From Rhizobium sp. CF122 (lineage in GTDB: Bacteria > Pseudomonadota > Alphaproteobacteria > Rhizobiales > Rhizobiaceae): a stretch of DNA of 33,893 bases. The DNA lies in NCBI RefSeq assembly GCF_000282035.1, contig NZ_AKKA01000030.1:1-33893 (forward strand), read 5' to 3'. The notes below the pieces were generated by a model. The model ran no database searches. It saw nothing but the letters and a program-made list of their open reading frames with translations, and was not told the DNA's origin. How positions within the stretch are numbered: position 1 is the first letter of the stretch; the number at the start of each line of letters is the position of its first letter. Shown piece after piece: positions 1 through 8,576 of the stretch. The position numbers and the translations under genes were made by a program.

Positions 1-1077
1 TGGCTCGACCGCCAGTCGCGCCAGATTTTCATCGCCCCCGCCGTGATCATGATTCTCATCTTCTCGGTATTCCCGACGATAGCATCGCTGGTGCTCGCCT
101 TCTCCAACATCCGCCTCAGGGCCGGTTCCTATCAGGTCCAGTTCGTCGGCCTGAGGAACTTCCGGAAGCAGTTCTTCGGCACCGAGCAGTTCCATTTCCT
201 CGGGACCTTCACCAGCATCAGCCTGCTTGGCTGGATCGTCACGATCGCGAGCGCGGCCGGCCTCATCTGGTGGCTCTACCGCTACGCCAAGCAAGGCTTC
301 GCGATCCTCGGCTTTATTGGCCGGCTGATCACCGCCAGCGTGGGATTCGGTCTGGCGCTTCTCTTTTCCGCGACGCTGTTCAGCGGCAATCCGTTCGGCA
401 CGCTCGGCGTGACCATCCTCTACGTGCTCGTCGGGTGCACCATCCAGTTCCTGATCGGCCTTGGCCTCGCCGTTCTTTGCGCCCAGCCGATTAAGGGCAG
501 GACCTTCTTCCGCGTCGTCTTCTTCATCCCCTTGATGATAACGCCGATCGGCATCGGCTACAGCTTCCGCATGCTGGCGGACACGACCAAGGGTCCGTTC
601 TCGCCGGTTTGGCAGTGGATTGGCCTCGGTGACTTCGGCTGGGCTAACCATGCCTGGACCGCCCGCTTGTTCATCGTGATCGGCGATTCCTGGCAGTGGA
701 TCCCGTTCATCTTCGTCATCCTGCTTGCAGCGCTTGAGAATGTTTCCCGTGATCAGGTGGAGGCCGGCCAGGTCGACGGTGCCAGCGGTTGGCAGGTGTT
801 CAAGGAAATAACCTGGCCGCAAATTGCGCCGGTTGCCGCCACGGTGATGCTGATCAGGATCATCGAGGCCTTCAAGCTGGTCGACCTTCCCAACATCATG
901 ACGTCCGGAGGCCCCGGCATCGCGACCGAGTCAATGACGCTTCATTCATTCTTTGCATGGCGGGCGCTGAACCTTGGGGATTCTGCGGCGATCGCCTACC
1001 TACTCCTGTTCGTGACGGTGGTCTTGTGCGTCTCCTTCTTCAATCTCATCGTCCTCAAGCGATTGAGGCCGACATGA
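1..1077 (+). CDS. Sugar ABC transporter permease, MalF/UgpA type (5' partial)
   Basis: Inner-membrane permease of a CUT1-type carbohydrate ABC importer. The reading frame is open from base 1 without a start, so the N-terminus lies outside the window; the GTG at 43 is internal to the first membrane helix. The translation is strongly hydrophobic. The cytoplasmic EAA loop that docks the ATPase is visible (EAGQVDGASGWQVFKEITWP, bases about 760-815). Compared with ordinary UgpA/MalF-like permeases it has roughly 65-75 additional residues after helix 1 (bases about 205-400), containing two hydrophobic stretches. The stop overlaps the next gene's start (ATGA at 1074-1077), so translation of the two permeases is probably coupled. 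A solute-binding protein gene is expected upstream but is not in view. The substrate cannot be deduced. Confidence 0.9.
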   Translation, partial: WLDRQSRQIFIAPAVIMILIFSVFPTIASLVLAFSNIRLRAGSYQVQFVGLRNFRKQFFGTEQFHFLGTFTSISLLGWIVTIASAAGLIWWLYRYAKQGFAILGFIGRLITASVGFGLALLFSATLFSGNPFGTLGVTILYVLVGCTIQFLIGLGLAVLCAQPIKGRTFFRVVFFIPLMITPIGIGYSFRMLADTTKGPFSPVWQWIGLGDFGWANHAWTARLFIVIGDSWQWIPFIFVILLAALENVSRDQVEAGQVDGASGWQVFKEITWPQIAPVAATVMLIRIIEAFKLVDLPNIMTSGGPGIATESMTLHSFFAWRALNLGDSAAIAYLLLFVTVVLCVSFFNLIVLKRLRPT

Positions 1078-2143
1078 TCACGCAAGACATCCGGATGTCA
1101 CCCCAGAGATCCTTGCTTAGGCGGTGGTTCGAGCCGAAGTCGATCAAGCAGATGGCGCCGGCCACGGCCGTCATCGTCTACGGCCTCCTCATGCTTTGGG
1201 CGGTGTTCGTCCTGTTTCCGCTCTATTGGCTCCTGATCACGTCGTTCAAGTTGCCGGCCGACGTCAACGCCGGCCCGGTCTACCTGCCTTGGATCGACTT
1301 CACGCCGAGCCTGCATGCATGGCGCGAGTTGTTCGTCTTCGACTACGAGGACACGCTGAGGGCCTACATCAACTCGATCATCATCGCGCTTCTCGCCACA
1401 GCCCTTTGCGTCACCATCGGCTCGATGGCCGCCTATGCCTTGGCGCGCATTCAGTACAAGCCCAAATTCGCGACGATTGTTCTCTTCGTTCTGTGTTTGG
1501 TCGCGATGGCGGTGGTGGTCGGCCGTTGGGGGGTCGATTGGCGTCTGTCGCTTGCCGTCGCGCTCGCGGTCTTCTTCGTTCTCGCGCGCGCTGTTGGTCG
1601 CCATTTCAAGGCCACGCTGGGAAATGGAGATATCCTGTTCTGGATGATCTCGCAGCGCATTCTGCCGCCGATCGTCGCCGTCATTCCGATCTACATGATG
1701 TTTCAGAGCGTTCGGCTGCTCGACACCCACATCGCGCAGATCCTCGCCTACTCGGTAGTCAACCTGCCGATCGTCGTTTGGTTGATGTACGACTTCTTCG
1801 TCACCATTCCGACCGACCTCGACGAGAGCGCGCAGCTCGACGGCGCCACCCGATTTGCCACCTTCGTCGAGATCATCCTGCCCCTGGCGAAGCCCGGTCT
1901 CGCGGCGACGACGCTGCTGGTGCTGATCCTGTGCTGGAACGAGTATTTGCTGTCGCTGTTCCTTTCGACGTCCAATGCGCAGACCATGCCTATCCTGGTC
2001 GCCGCCATGAATGCGGGCGAGCGCGGCATCCTGTGGTGGAGTATGGCGGTGGTCATCATCGTCATGATCATTCCGGTCGTACTGATGGCGCTCGTGCTTC
2101 AGCGCTTCATTTCCAAGGGGATACTGTTGGGGGCGGTGAAGGG

Positions 2144-2147
<4 letters not shown>
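1074..2147 (+). CDS. Sugar ABC transporter permease, MalG/UgpE type
   Basis: Second inner-membrane permease of the CUT1 importer, 357 aa. The ATG at 1074 overlaps the upstream stop (ATGA), which decides the start. It has a first helix near residues 24-45 (VFVLFPLYWLLITSF), a periplasmic segment, and the MalG-type EAA motif near residue 250 (DESAQLDGATRFATFVEIIL). MalG-type permeases are usually about 270-300 aa. The extra length is an inserted hydrophobic hairpin (residues about 128-175, containing FATIVLFVLCLVAMAVVV and LSLAVALAVFFVLARAV) just before the usual ILPPIVAVIPIYMMF helix. The partner permease carries a similar hairpin. The stop overlaps the ATPase start by four bases. Confidence 0.92.
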
Positions 2148-3262
<1,115 letters not shown>

Positions 3263-3330
3263 CCGATTCTTGCAGGCTCCAAGCCCGCATCTGGTGAACT
3301 AGTCTAAGTGCCAGGCTTTGACGGCCACCC

Positions 3331-3531
3331 TTGGCGTCAAAACCTACACTCTCGATTCGGTGCCCCCGGATCTTCGATCTGGCCATATCGATCGCCGACT
3401 GCTTCCGCTTCCCGGACGTGGCGCTGGAAGCGCTGCGCATGTGCTGGCGGTCCAGAAAGGCCGCGCCCGACGACACCGCCAAAATGCGCAAGCGTGACCG
3501 GATCGCGCCGGAGCGTGGTATGGATCGGTGA
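3331..3531 (+). pseudogene. Remnant of an AbiEi-type (type IV TA) antitoxin C-terminus
   Basis: This short stretch resembles the C-terminal part of AbiEi-family antitoxin/transcriptional regulators. One frame reads GVKTYTLDSVPP (from about 3334). After a frame change near 3365 the next reads IFDLAISIADCFRF, then DVALEALRMCWRSRKAAPDD. The family pattern is V...TVADCFKYRNKIGLDVALEALR.A, so the RNKIGL part also seems deleted. The winged-helix N-terminus is absent and no AbiEii nucleotidyltransferase toxin is nearby. It is best read as a scrap of a lost toxin-antitoxin or abortive-infection module. The assignment rests on remembered family consensus, not on a search. Confidence 0.55.
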
Positions 3532-3951
3532 CGGTACTTTTCGACACGGAGACGTGAATGCCGCTAGTCGCTAGGAGGTGCGAGAATCATCCGATTGTCC
3601 CCGATAGTTGGCGAAGCCTCGAGAATATTTTCGTTGCAATTTAACGTTTAAAATCAATATGGTAGATTTTTGACAGCCTCTGTGCATTTCGGCGTGCCAT
3701 ACAAGAATTCTGCAGTTATTTCAACGAGGTATAGATTTTTGAACAATCGAGTGGGAGTAATCTGTCGGCTGCCGGCGGTATCCAGTCGTACGTCAGCGTT
3801 CTCGACGTCAGGGACAGCAGATTTTTTGCCGGGGGAAACCGTCGGCGGGTGGCGACCGCCGTCGGCATACCGCCTGTCGCTATGTCTGGATGTTGCACAT
3901 CCGCCTGCACCGTTTGGCGGGCTGCGCCGGCATCATTGAAGCCGCCGTGAT
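3532..3951. other. Gene-free spacer, locally AT-rich
   Basis: About 420 bases with no convincing coding frame. The part from 3600 to 3760 is clearly more AT-rich than its surroundings (for example aatttaacgtttaaaatcaa near 3636), which fits either transferred DNA or a promoter-like region without a gene. No clear hairpin, tRNA-like sequence or IS end was recognised. Confidence 0.5.
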
Positions 3952-4314
3952 TCACGGCAGCTCGTCGAAAAACAGATAGACGGCGGCAAGCTTGCCGTCC
4001 CGCGCGATTACGAAATCGGTTCCGGCGTAAGCCGGCGGCTCTCCGGGATTGCCCGCCACCGGACCCGACCGCCATCGCCCGCCTCCCCCAGGAGGGGCGA
4101 CGGGCTGATACCGGAAGTCAGGATGGGTTGCCTTGATCGCGCCGGCGATGCGGTCGATTTCGTCGCGGCCACGATAAATGCCACCGTTAGGGTCGTAGAA
4201 TACGGCGTCGTCGTCGAAGATGTCGTCGATCGCTGCACGTCGACGCGCGGGGTCAATCTCGCCGAACACGTCGCGCAGATTGCAAAGCAACAGGGTCAAA
4301 ATAGAGTTGGGCAT
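3952..4314 (-). CDS. SnoaL/NTF2-like protein with an apparently scrambled internal segment
   Basis: Open frame of 120 aa with the look of the SnoaL/NTF2 fold: N-terminal helix, DDDAVFYDPNGGIYRGRDEI, HPDFRYQPVAPP, and the terminal strand GTDFVIARDGKLAAVYLFFDELP. These small alpha+beta-barrel proteins bind or convert small hydrophobic molecules, but no substrate can be inferred. Between about 4040 and 4092 the annotated frame reads a low-complexity GGGGRWRSGPVA, whereas the neighbouring frame reads GEAGDGGRVRWR, which fits the family better. This suggests a one-base gain in the G run (rc of 4088-4092) and a compensating loss near 4040. The gene is divergent from the broken LysR gene at 4443, a usual LysR-target layout. 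It may encode a damaged but full-length protein. Confidence 0.7.
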   Translation of the reverse strand: MPNSILTLLLCNLRDVFGEIDPARRRAAIDDIFDDDAVFYDPNGGIYRGRDEIDRIAGAIKATHPDFRYQPVAPPGGGGRWRSGPVAGNPGEPPAYAGTDFVIARDGKLAAVYLFFDELP

Positions 4315-4442
4315 GGCTTTTCTCAGATTGGTGTCGCTCTCGGCTCATAGAAGCGCCGTGGCTGATCAGGCGGTGGCTACGGCGTTTGCACCGACCTCGA
4401 CGATCTTGTGCCGATTATCGATGCTGAGCGCACGGGCTCGCC

Positions 4443-5370
4443 ATGTTCGCCAAAGTGGCCGAGGAGCGCTCGTTCGCTGGGGCGGCCCGAACCATGGGTG
4501 TATCGGTGGCCACCGTCTCGCGAGCCGTCACGCCTCTTGAAGACCGGCTTGGGGGTCTCCTGTTCAACAGAACGTCCCGGCGGCTTGCGTTGACTGACTA
4601 CGGTCACACGCTCGCCGAACGGGCCTCCAAGATCTTCGCGGGACGCAGGAGAGGCCGAGGACTTCGCCCGTGAAGCCTCCAGCCGCCCGCGAGGCCTCGT
4701 GAAACTCGCCGCCCCGCTGTCCTTCGGCGCGCGCTGGGTCGCACCCATGCTGCCGGAGTTCTTTCGACGCTACCCCGACATCGCAATCGACCTTCATCTG
4801 ACCGATGCGCAGACAGACCTGATCGGCGACGGCTTCGATGCCGCGCGATGCATCGCCGTTCTGGAAGACTCATCGCTCGTAGCGCGACTGATCGCACCTG
4901 TGCGACGGTTCGTTGTCGCATCGCCGGCCTACATTGCAAGGCATGGCCGTCCGCAGCATCCGCATGATCTCGTCACCCATCAATGCCTCACCTACAACAA
5001 AAGCGCGAAGGACGACGTCTGGCGCTTCACGCACTGGGAAACAGGTGAAGAGTCTGCGATTACGCCAAGATGGCCGCTACGGGGAACGAGTGCCGAGGCA
5101 TTGTTACCGACAGTGCTTGAGGGCCTGGCGATCACCGAACTCCCAGAGTTTATCGCGGCTGAGTATTTTCCGAATGAGCAGCGTGAACCTGTTCTCACCG
5201 ATTGGCGGTTGCCGGAAGGTGGATTGTATTTCGTGACGCCGACCGCTCGCGGACGTCCCGCGAAGGTCTCTGCCTTGGCGGATTTCCTGATCGCCGGCCT
5301 GACGGATGCACGCTGGAGGGCGGAAGCGACGACCGGCTCGCAACCCCCGCAACAGGGAAAGCAGACGTAG
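4443..5370 (+). pseudogene. LysR-family transcriptional regulator, frameshifted
   Basis: The N-terminal part (4443-4640) is a LysR winged HTH: FAKVAEERSFAGAARTMGVS, then VSRAVTPLEDRLGGLLFNRT. The frame then runs into GRRRGRGLRP and stops at 4673. The substrate-binding domain continues in another frame (DAGEAEDFAREASSRPRGLV, then KLAAPLSFGARWVAPMLPEF and onward to 5370). A single extra G in the GGG at 4640-4642 explains the break; removing it restores SKIFADAGEAEDFA. The effector domain is otherwise complete (DLHLTDAQTDLIGDGFDA, LPTVLEGLAITELPEF). The start may also be damaged, since LysR proteins usually have 6-9 residues before this first helix. It probably once controlled the divergent SnoaL-like gene. 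A sequencing error is possible, but several neighbours are also broken. Confidence 0.8.
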
Positions 5371-5429
5371 GTCAGCGAAAGCGAGCCTACGGCTGCAATG
5401 CCGCGCGGTGGCCGGCCTCGATTGTCAAT

Positions 5430-5460
5430 GCTAGAATGGCACCCTAGTTGCCATTCTAGC
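5430..5460. promoter_or_regulatory. Perfect 12-bp inverted repeat (operator or terminator)
   Basis: GCTAGAATGGCA at 5430-5441 and its exact reverse complement TGCCATTCTAGC at 5449-5460 are separated by 7 bases. It lies 59 bases after the LysR pseudogene and 47 bases before the methyltransferase start at 5508. There is no T run after it, so a regulator-binding site is at least as likely as a rho-independent terminator. No regulator can be named. Confidence 0.55.
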
Positions 5461-5507
5461 CGGATCGTGGGCAATCGATCGATTGCTTGGCAGAACTGGA
5501 CGTCCCG

Positions 5508-5996
5508 ATGAACACTACCAGCGAACAGGACCGTGATACCGCGAGCCCCAGAATACGGCCGCCGTTGCTCTTTCTCGGCTGCCTGATCCTGGGGCTCGTG
5601 CTCGATCGCGTGCTGCTTCCGCCGTTCGCGTTGCCTGAGACTGCTTGGGTGCGCTGGGTAGCAGGCGGCGGTTTGATCTTCCTCGGTATTGCTGTATTCG
5701 CCGCTGGTCTTTGGAACTTCTCCCGGGCCGGGACACCGGTGCCCGGCAATCGGCCTGCACGCGCGCTGGTGACGACCGGTATTCACGGCCTGAGCCGCAA
5801 TCCCATCTACGTCGGCATGTTCCTCCTCTATACCGGGATCGGCTTGGCTGCACGCAGTTCGTGGATTCTTATCCTCGTGCTATCTATTGCCGTCATCATG
5901 CGATACGCCGTAGTCGCACGCGAGGAGGCCTATCTCGAACGGCGCTTCGGGGGTGCCTACCGCGATTATAAGGTTCGTGTTCGTCGCTGGCTGTAA
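5508..5996 (+). CDS. Isoprenylcysteine carboxyl methyltransferase (ICMT)-like membrane protein
   Basis: 162 aa from the ATG at 5508 (a TTG at 5487 in the same frame is less likely). Hydrophobic segments lie near residues 22-42, 54-75, 105-122 and 124-140. The C-terminal half holds the ICMT/PEMT signature: GIHGLSRNPIYVGMFLLYTG followed by the EEAYLERRFGGAYRDYK tail. Family members are integral-membrane, SAM-dependent methyltransferases. Bacterial ones methylate lipids or unknown small molecules rather than prenylated proteins, and the substrate here is unknown. The gene is intact within a zone of broken genes and is convergent with a second ICMT-like gene at 6110-6793. Confidence 0.82.
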   Translation: MNTTSEQDRDTASPRIRPPLLFLGCLILGLVLDRVLLPPFALPETAWVRWVAGGGLIFLGIAVFAAGLWNFSRAGTPVPGNRPARALVTTGIHGLSRNPIYVGMFLLYTGIGLAARSSWILILVLSIAVIMRYAVVAREEAYLERRFGGAYRDYKVRVRRWL

Positions 5997-6027
5997 CCAG
6001 GAACGAGCGGGTTGGCTCGATCGCAGG

Positions 6028-6066
6028 CCTCCCCGGCGCCGAAAAGCCGCCGATCTTGTTTCCCGC
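6028..6066 (-). pseudogene. Scrap of an ogt-like gene
   Basis: Read on the minus strand, this stretch gives RAAGNKIGGFSAPG, the segment just after the active-site PCHRV of O6-alkylguanine-DNA alkyltransferases. Its 23 bases at 6041-6063 are identical to 8674-8696 inside the intact ogt gene. The sequence on either side does not continue as ogt in any frame. It is either a residue of a second alkyltransferase gene or a partial duplication. Confidence 0.5.
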
Positions 6067-6109
6067 CGCCCGTCGATTGCTCGCGCGTTGCCATGCAGGA
6101 TGTGCCGTC

Positions 6110-6793
6110 TCACCAGATGAGCGGAATCAGGCGGTAGCGCACGCGGCGCGCATAGTCGTCATAGCCCTCGAGACCCATGCGGAGCGCCTTCTCTTCGACG
6201 CCGATCCGGATGCCGAGCAAGAGGGCTAGCAAAGGCGCCGTAGCAAGTCCCCACCAGGAGCCGAGCACGAACGACGTCCCAGCGATGTAGAAAAGCGCGC
6301 CGAAATACATCGGGTGGCGGACGATGGCATAAGGGCCTGTTGTGATGACCGCCTGCCCGCGGTCCCTTTGTATTTTCACGACCGGTGCCGCGAAGCTGTT
6401 CGTGCGCATGGTCCAGTATATGAACAAAATCGCCGCCAGGAGTAAGCCGCATCCTGCCCACTGCACGGAAGGTGGCATTATCGACCAGTGCCAGCGCGCA
6501 GCATCCGCTGCCATGAGTCCCATCCCTCCAAACATGAGAAGCAGGATTGGGATGAGGACCAGCTTGTCCGCGAGCGGTTGGTCCCTTTGCACGGGCGGCT
6601 TCAGGCGCTCTTGAAGCAAGCCGGGATCGACGCGCGCCATGTGCAGCCCAAATACGACTGAGATGGTGATCATCACGCCCAGATAGAGCCACCCGCCGGT
6701 GTAGTCTATCGTTCCTGCAGCACCGAAGATGATCGCGCCCATGAGGCCGAACCAGACGATTGTCTGGGCAAGAAGATTCAGAACGAGGCTCAT
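6110..6793 (-). CDS. Isoprenylcysteine carboxyl methyltransferase (ICMT)-like membrane protein
   Basis: 227 aa, starting at the ATG at 6793 with a purine-rich GAGAGGG just upstream. It is strongly hydrophobic with about five or six membrane helices (for example IVWFGLMGAIIFGAAGTI, LVLIPILLLMFGGMGLMAA, GCGLLLAAILFIYW). The C-terminal ICMT/PEMT signature is present: ITTGPYAIVRHPMYFGALFY, then GVEEKALRMGLEGYDDYARR. It is longer than the convergent relative at 5508-5996 and only distantly similar outside the signature, so it is not a recent duplicate. It is predicted to be a SAM-dependent methyltransferase of the inner membrane with unknown substrate. The frame appears intact. Confidence 0.85.
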   Translation of the reverse strand: MSLVLNLLAQTIVWFGLMGAIIFGAAGTIDYTGGWLYLGVMITISVVFGLHMARVDPGLLQERLKPPVQRDQPLADKLVLIPILLLMFGGMGLMAADAARWHWSIMPPSVQWAGCGLLLAAILFIYWTMRTNSFAAPVVKIQRDRGQAVITTGPYAIVRHPMYFGALFYIAGTSFVLGSWWGLATAPLLALLLGIRIGVEEKALRMGLEGYDDYARRVRYRLIPLIW

Positions 6794-6860
6794 TTCTTTC
6801 CCTCTCCCGGTCCATGCTATTGACTCGTCCGCATGGGACGTCGCTGCGAGATTTCGCCTC

Positions 6861-7332
6861 TCATCGCGGTCGGCGACTCAGCTTCCGGCGGCGCATCGCG
6901 CCTTCCATGGCGCGCCGCACATCACCCGATAGGATTCAGCCATCTCCTCGAGACGTGCGTTTTTACTTCCTGGGCGGAACGATTCCGGCTCCGGCCGCCA
7001 GCCGCTCGGCCATTGCGTCGAGTAGCCGGTTCTGTTGCCCGATCATAGCTTCGTAATCGTCGGCCACGGGCGTAAAGCGCGCTTTGTTCCACGCGCGCTG
7101 TGGCGACGCGCAAGCGCGTAGCCCTCCAACAATCGCGCTGCCAACCTTGCGCTGCTCTTGCTGATCCCGAGGACCTCGGTGATCTGGTCGAGGCTGACGG
7201 GCTGGGGCAAAGACGCAGATGCCCGTAAAGCCGGGCGGCGATGGGCGGAACGTCCCAAGGTGCGTGCAGCCAAGCCACATCCTCTACGAACCGCTGCCCG
7301 TCCTTGCGTGACTTGTTTGACAAATTCAGCAT
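6861..7332 (-). pseudogene. GbsR/MarR-family transcriptional regulator, multiply frameshifted
   Basis: The pieces fit one GbsR-type regulator read across several frames on the minus strand. First comes MLNLSNKSRKDGQRFVEDVA followed by WDVPPIAARLYGHLRLCP from the ATG at 7332. Next is PQPVSLDQITEVLGISKSSA with AARLLEGYALARRHSARGTK (the recognition helix and wing, about 7200-7100). Then RFTPVADDYEAMIGQQNRLL with DAMAERLAAGAGIV (about 7085-6975), then RLEEMAESYRVM (about 6942-6910), and finally RRAMEGAMRRRKLSRRPR ending at 6861. At least three or four small indels are needed. GbsR-type proteins are winged-helix repressors that usually control a nearby divergent gene, here probably the equally broken small membrane gene at 7379. 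No functional protein is expected. Confidence 0.75.
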
Positions 7333-7378
7333 ATACAAGCGAAGAGGCTGGCGGCAAGTGGCCGTCCGAGGAGGAGCC

Positions 7379-7658
7379 ATGCTTCCCTATCATGTCGCCG
7401 CAATCATGGTTATCGGGCTGCCGATGCTCTACGTTGCGGTGCGATACCGCGAGTACCGCAAATTCCTCGCCGGCGCGTTCTTTGTCAGCAGCGGCACGCA
7501 AATCTACTTCTACCTGGCGAAGATCCCGATCCCGCTGATGTGGACCAATGCCGTCCAGTCGCCTCAGCTTAGCGCCCTACGCGGCACGATCCACTTTGTG
7601 CTCTTTCGTCTGTCTGTATTTCGGGTGGTTCTTCCGCGCCAAGCACCGCACGGATTAG
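7379..7658 (+). pseudogene. Small membrane protein gene, frameshifted near its end
   Basis: ATG at 7379 with a strong GAGGAGG Shine-Dalgarno sequence. The first ~75 codons read MLPYHVAAIMVIGLPMLYVA, then REYRKFLAGAFFVSSGTQIY and IPIPLMWTNAVQSPQLSALR, with two hydrophobic segments. After HFVLF near 7600-7606 the frame changes. Skipping one base in the CTCTTTC run gives VCLYFGWFFRAKHRTD and a TAG at 7656-7658, which restores a third hydrophobic segment and a basic tail. I do not know a function for this type of small membrane protein. It lies divergent from the broken GbsR regulator, 46 bases apart, and both appear to have decayed together. Confidence 0.65.
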
Positions 7659-7802
7659 GGCGGCAGCGCGGAAGACGGTAGCGCGGCCTCGGTCGCGTGG
7701 ATTGCCTCTATCTGGTCGCTGCCGCGCATGTTTTCTGGCGCCGTTGGGAGAATCCGGTCCTCTTGGACGCAACAGCGCTCTAACGGGCGCAGTCCGCGCG
7801 TC

Positions 7803-7917
7803 CTATTTTTTAGCCTTCCGGCGGGCGGCACCTGCCGGGCCGTCCAGCCAATCCTGATGACCGTTGATCATCGGATTCGGTTTCGTCTTCGCGAGATCTT
7901 CTGCCAGTTTGCCGTGC
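7803..7917 (-). pseudogene. Orphan C-terminal tail of an unrecognised protein
   Basis: On the minus strand a frame reads NPHGKLAEDLAKTKPNPM followed by INGHQDWLDGPAGAARRKAK and one more K before a TAG at 7803-7805. The charged, alanine/lysine-rich ending and natural amino-acid mix look like the true end of a protein. Upstream (beyond about 7917) the frame meets a stop and the sequence switches to the LysR fragment on the other strand. It could instead be a free ORF of 22 codons from the ATG at 7871. I do not recognise the family. Confidence 0.3.
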
Positions 7918-7927
7918 GGATTTCACT

Positions 7928-8551
7928 GTGACGGTGGCTGCCACCGACTACGCGCTTCAAGCGGTCGTGGTCCCGTTTCTGGCGGAGTTGCGGCGGAGAG
8001 CACCTCGCATTCGCGTTGCCGTGCGTCCCGCCGACAACGGTCGCGTCCAAGCTCAATTTGAAAACGGGGATCTTGATGATTACGCCGGAGAGGCGCCGCC
8101 TGATCTACACGACCGGTGCTTGTTCGACGAGCGCTATATCTGCGCGCTGCGCGCCGATCATCCCGATGCGGCGACCGCGCCTCTGACAATCGATAGGTTC
8201 TGCGCTCTCGATCATGCGCTCGTATCTTACGGCGGCCAGCAATTCTGGGGAGCGACGGACGATGCTCTGGCGAAGCTCGGAAGAGAACGCCGAGTCGTGC
8301 TGTCGGTCACCAGCTTTCTGGCACTCGCCGAGGTGCTGCGTATGACCGATCTGATCGCCGTCGTTCCGCGCCGCCTGGTGGCGGACGGCGACGGGCTCGC
8401 AATGTTTGAACCTCCAGTCAATCTCCCCGGCCTCAGCAAGCTCGCGGTCTGGCACGAGCGCACGCATCGCGATCCCGGCCACCGCTGGGTGCGATCGATC
8501 CTCTTTGAGACGTACGGTGCTCTGGAAGCGAACGATAGCTCCCTTGCTTGA
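7928..8551 (+). pseudogene. LysR-family regulator lacking its DNA-binding domain
   Basis: The 207-aa open frame is a LysR effector-binding domain only, of the NodD/NahR-like type: TVAATDYALQAVVVPFLAEL, then FDERYICALRADHP, then LRMTDLIAVVPRRL. The N-terminal winged HTH and linker (about 90 residues) are missing. The in-frame sequence upstream (7868-7927) is not LysR-like, except that DFTVTVAATDY suggests the homology starts a few codons before the GTG at 7928. The true gene therefore seems to have lost its 5' third, with the break near 7915, where an unrelated tail on the other strand begins. It could not act as a repressor or activator without the HTH. Confidence 0.72.
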
Positions 8552-8576
8552 GATCAAGACCCGCCCGACAATCCGA

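Noticed and set aside
3600..3760. AT-rich stretch considered as an attachment site or IS end
   Set aside because: No flanking direct repeat, tRNA end or terminal inverted repeat could be found by eye.
6010..6109. Possible 77-codon minus-strand gene starting near 6113
   Set aside because: Its frame does not match the ogt-like codons and shows no domain; it also overlaps the end of the ICMT-like genes' spacer.
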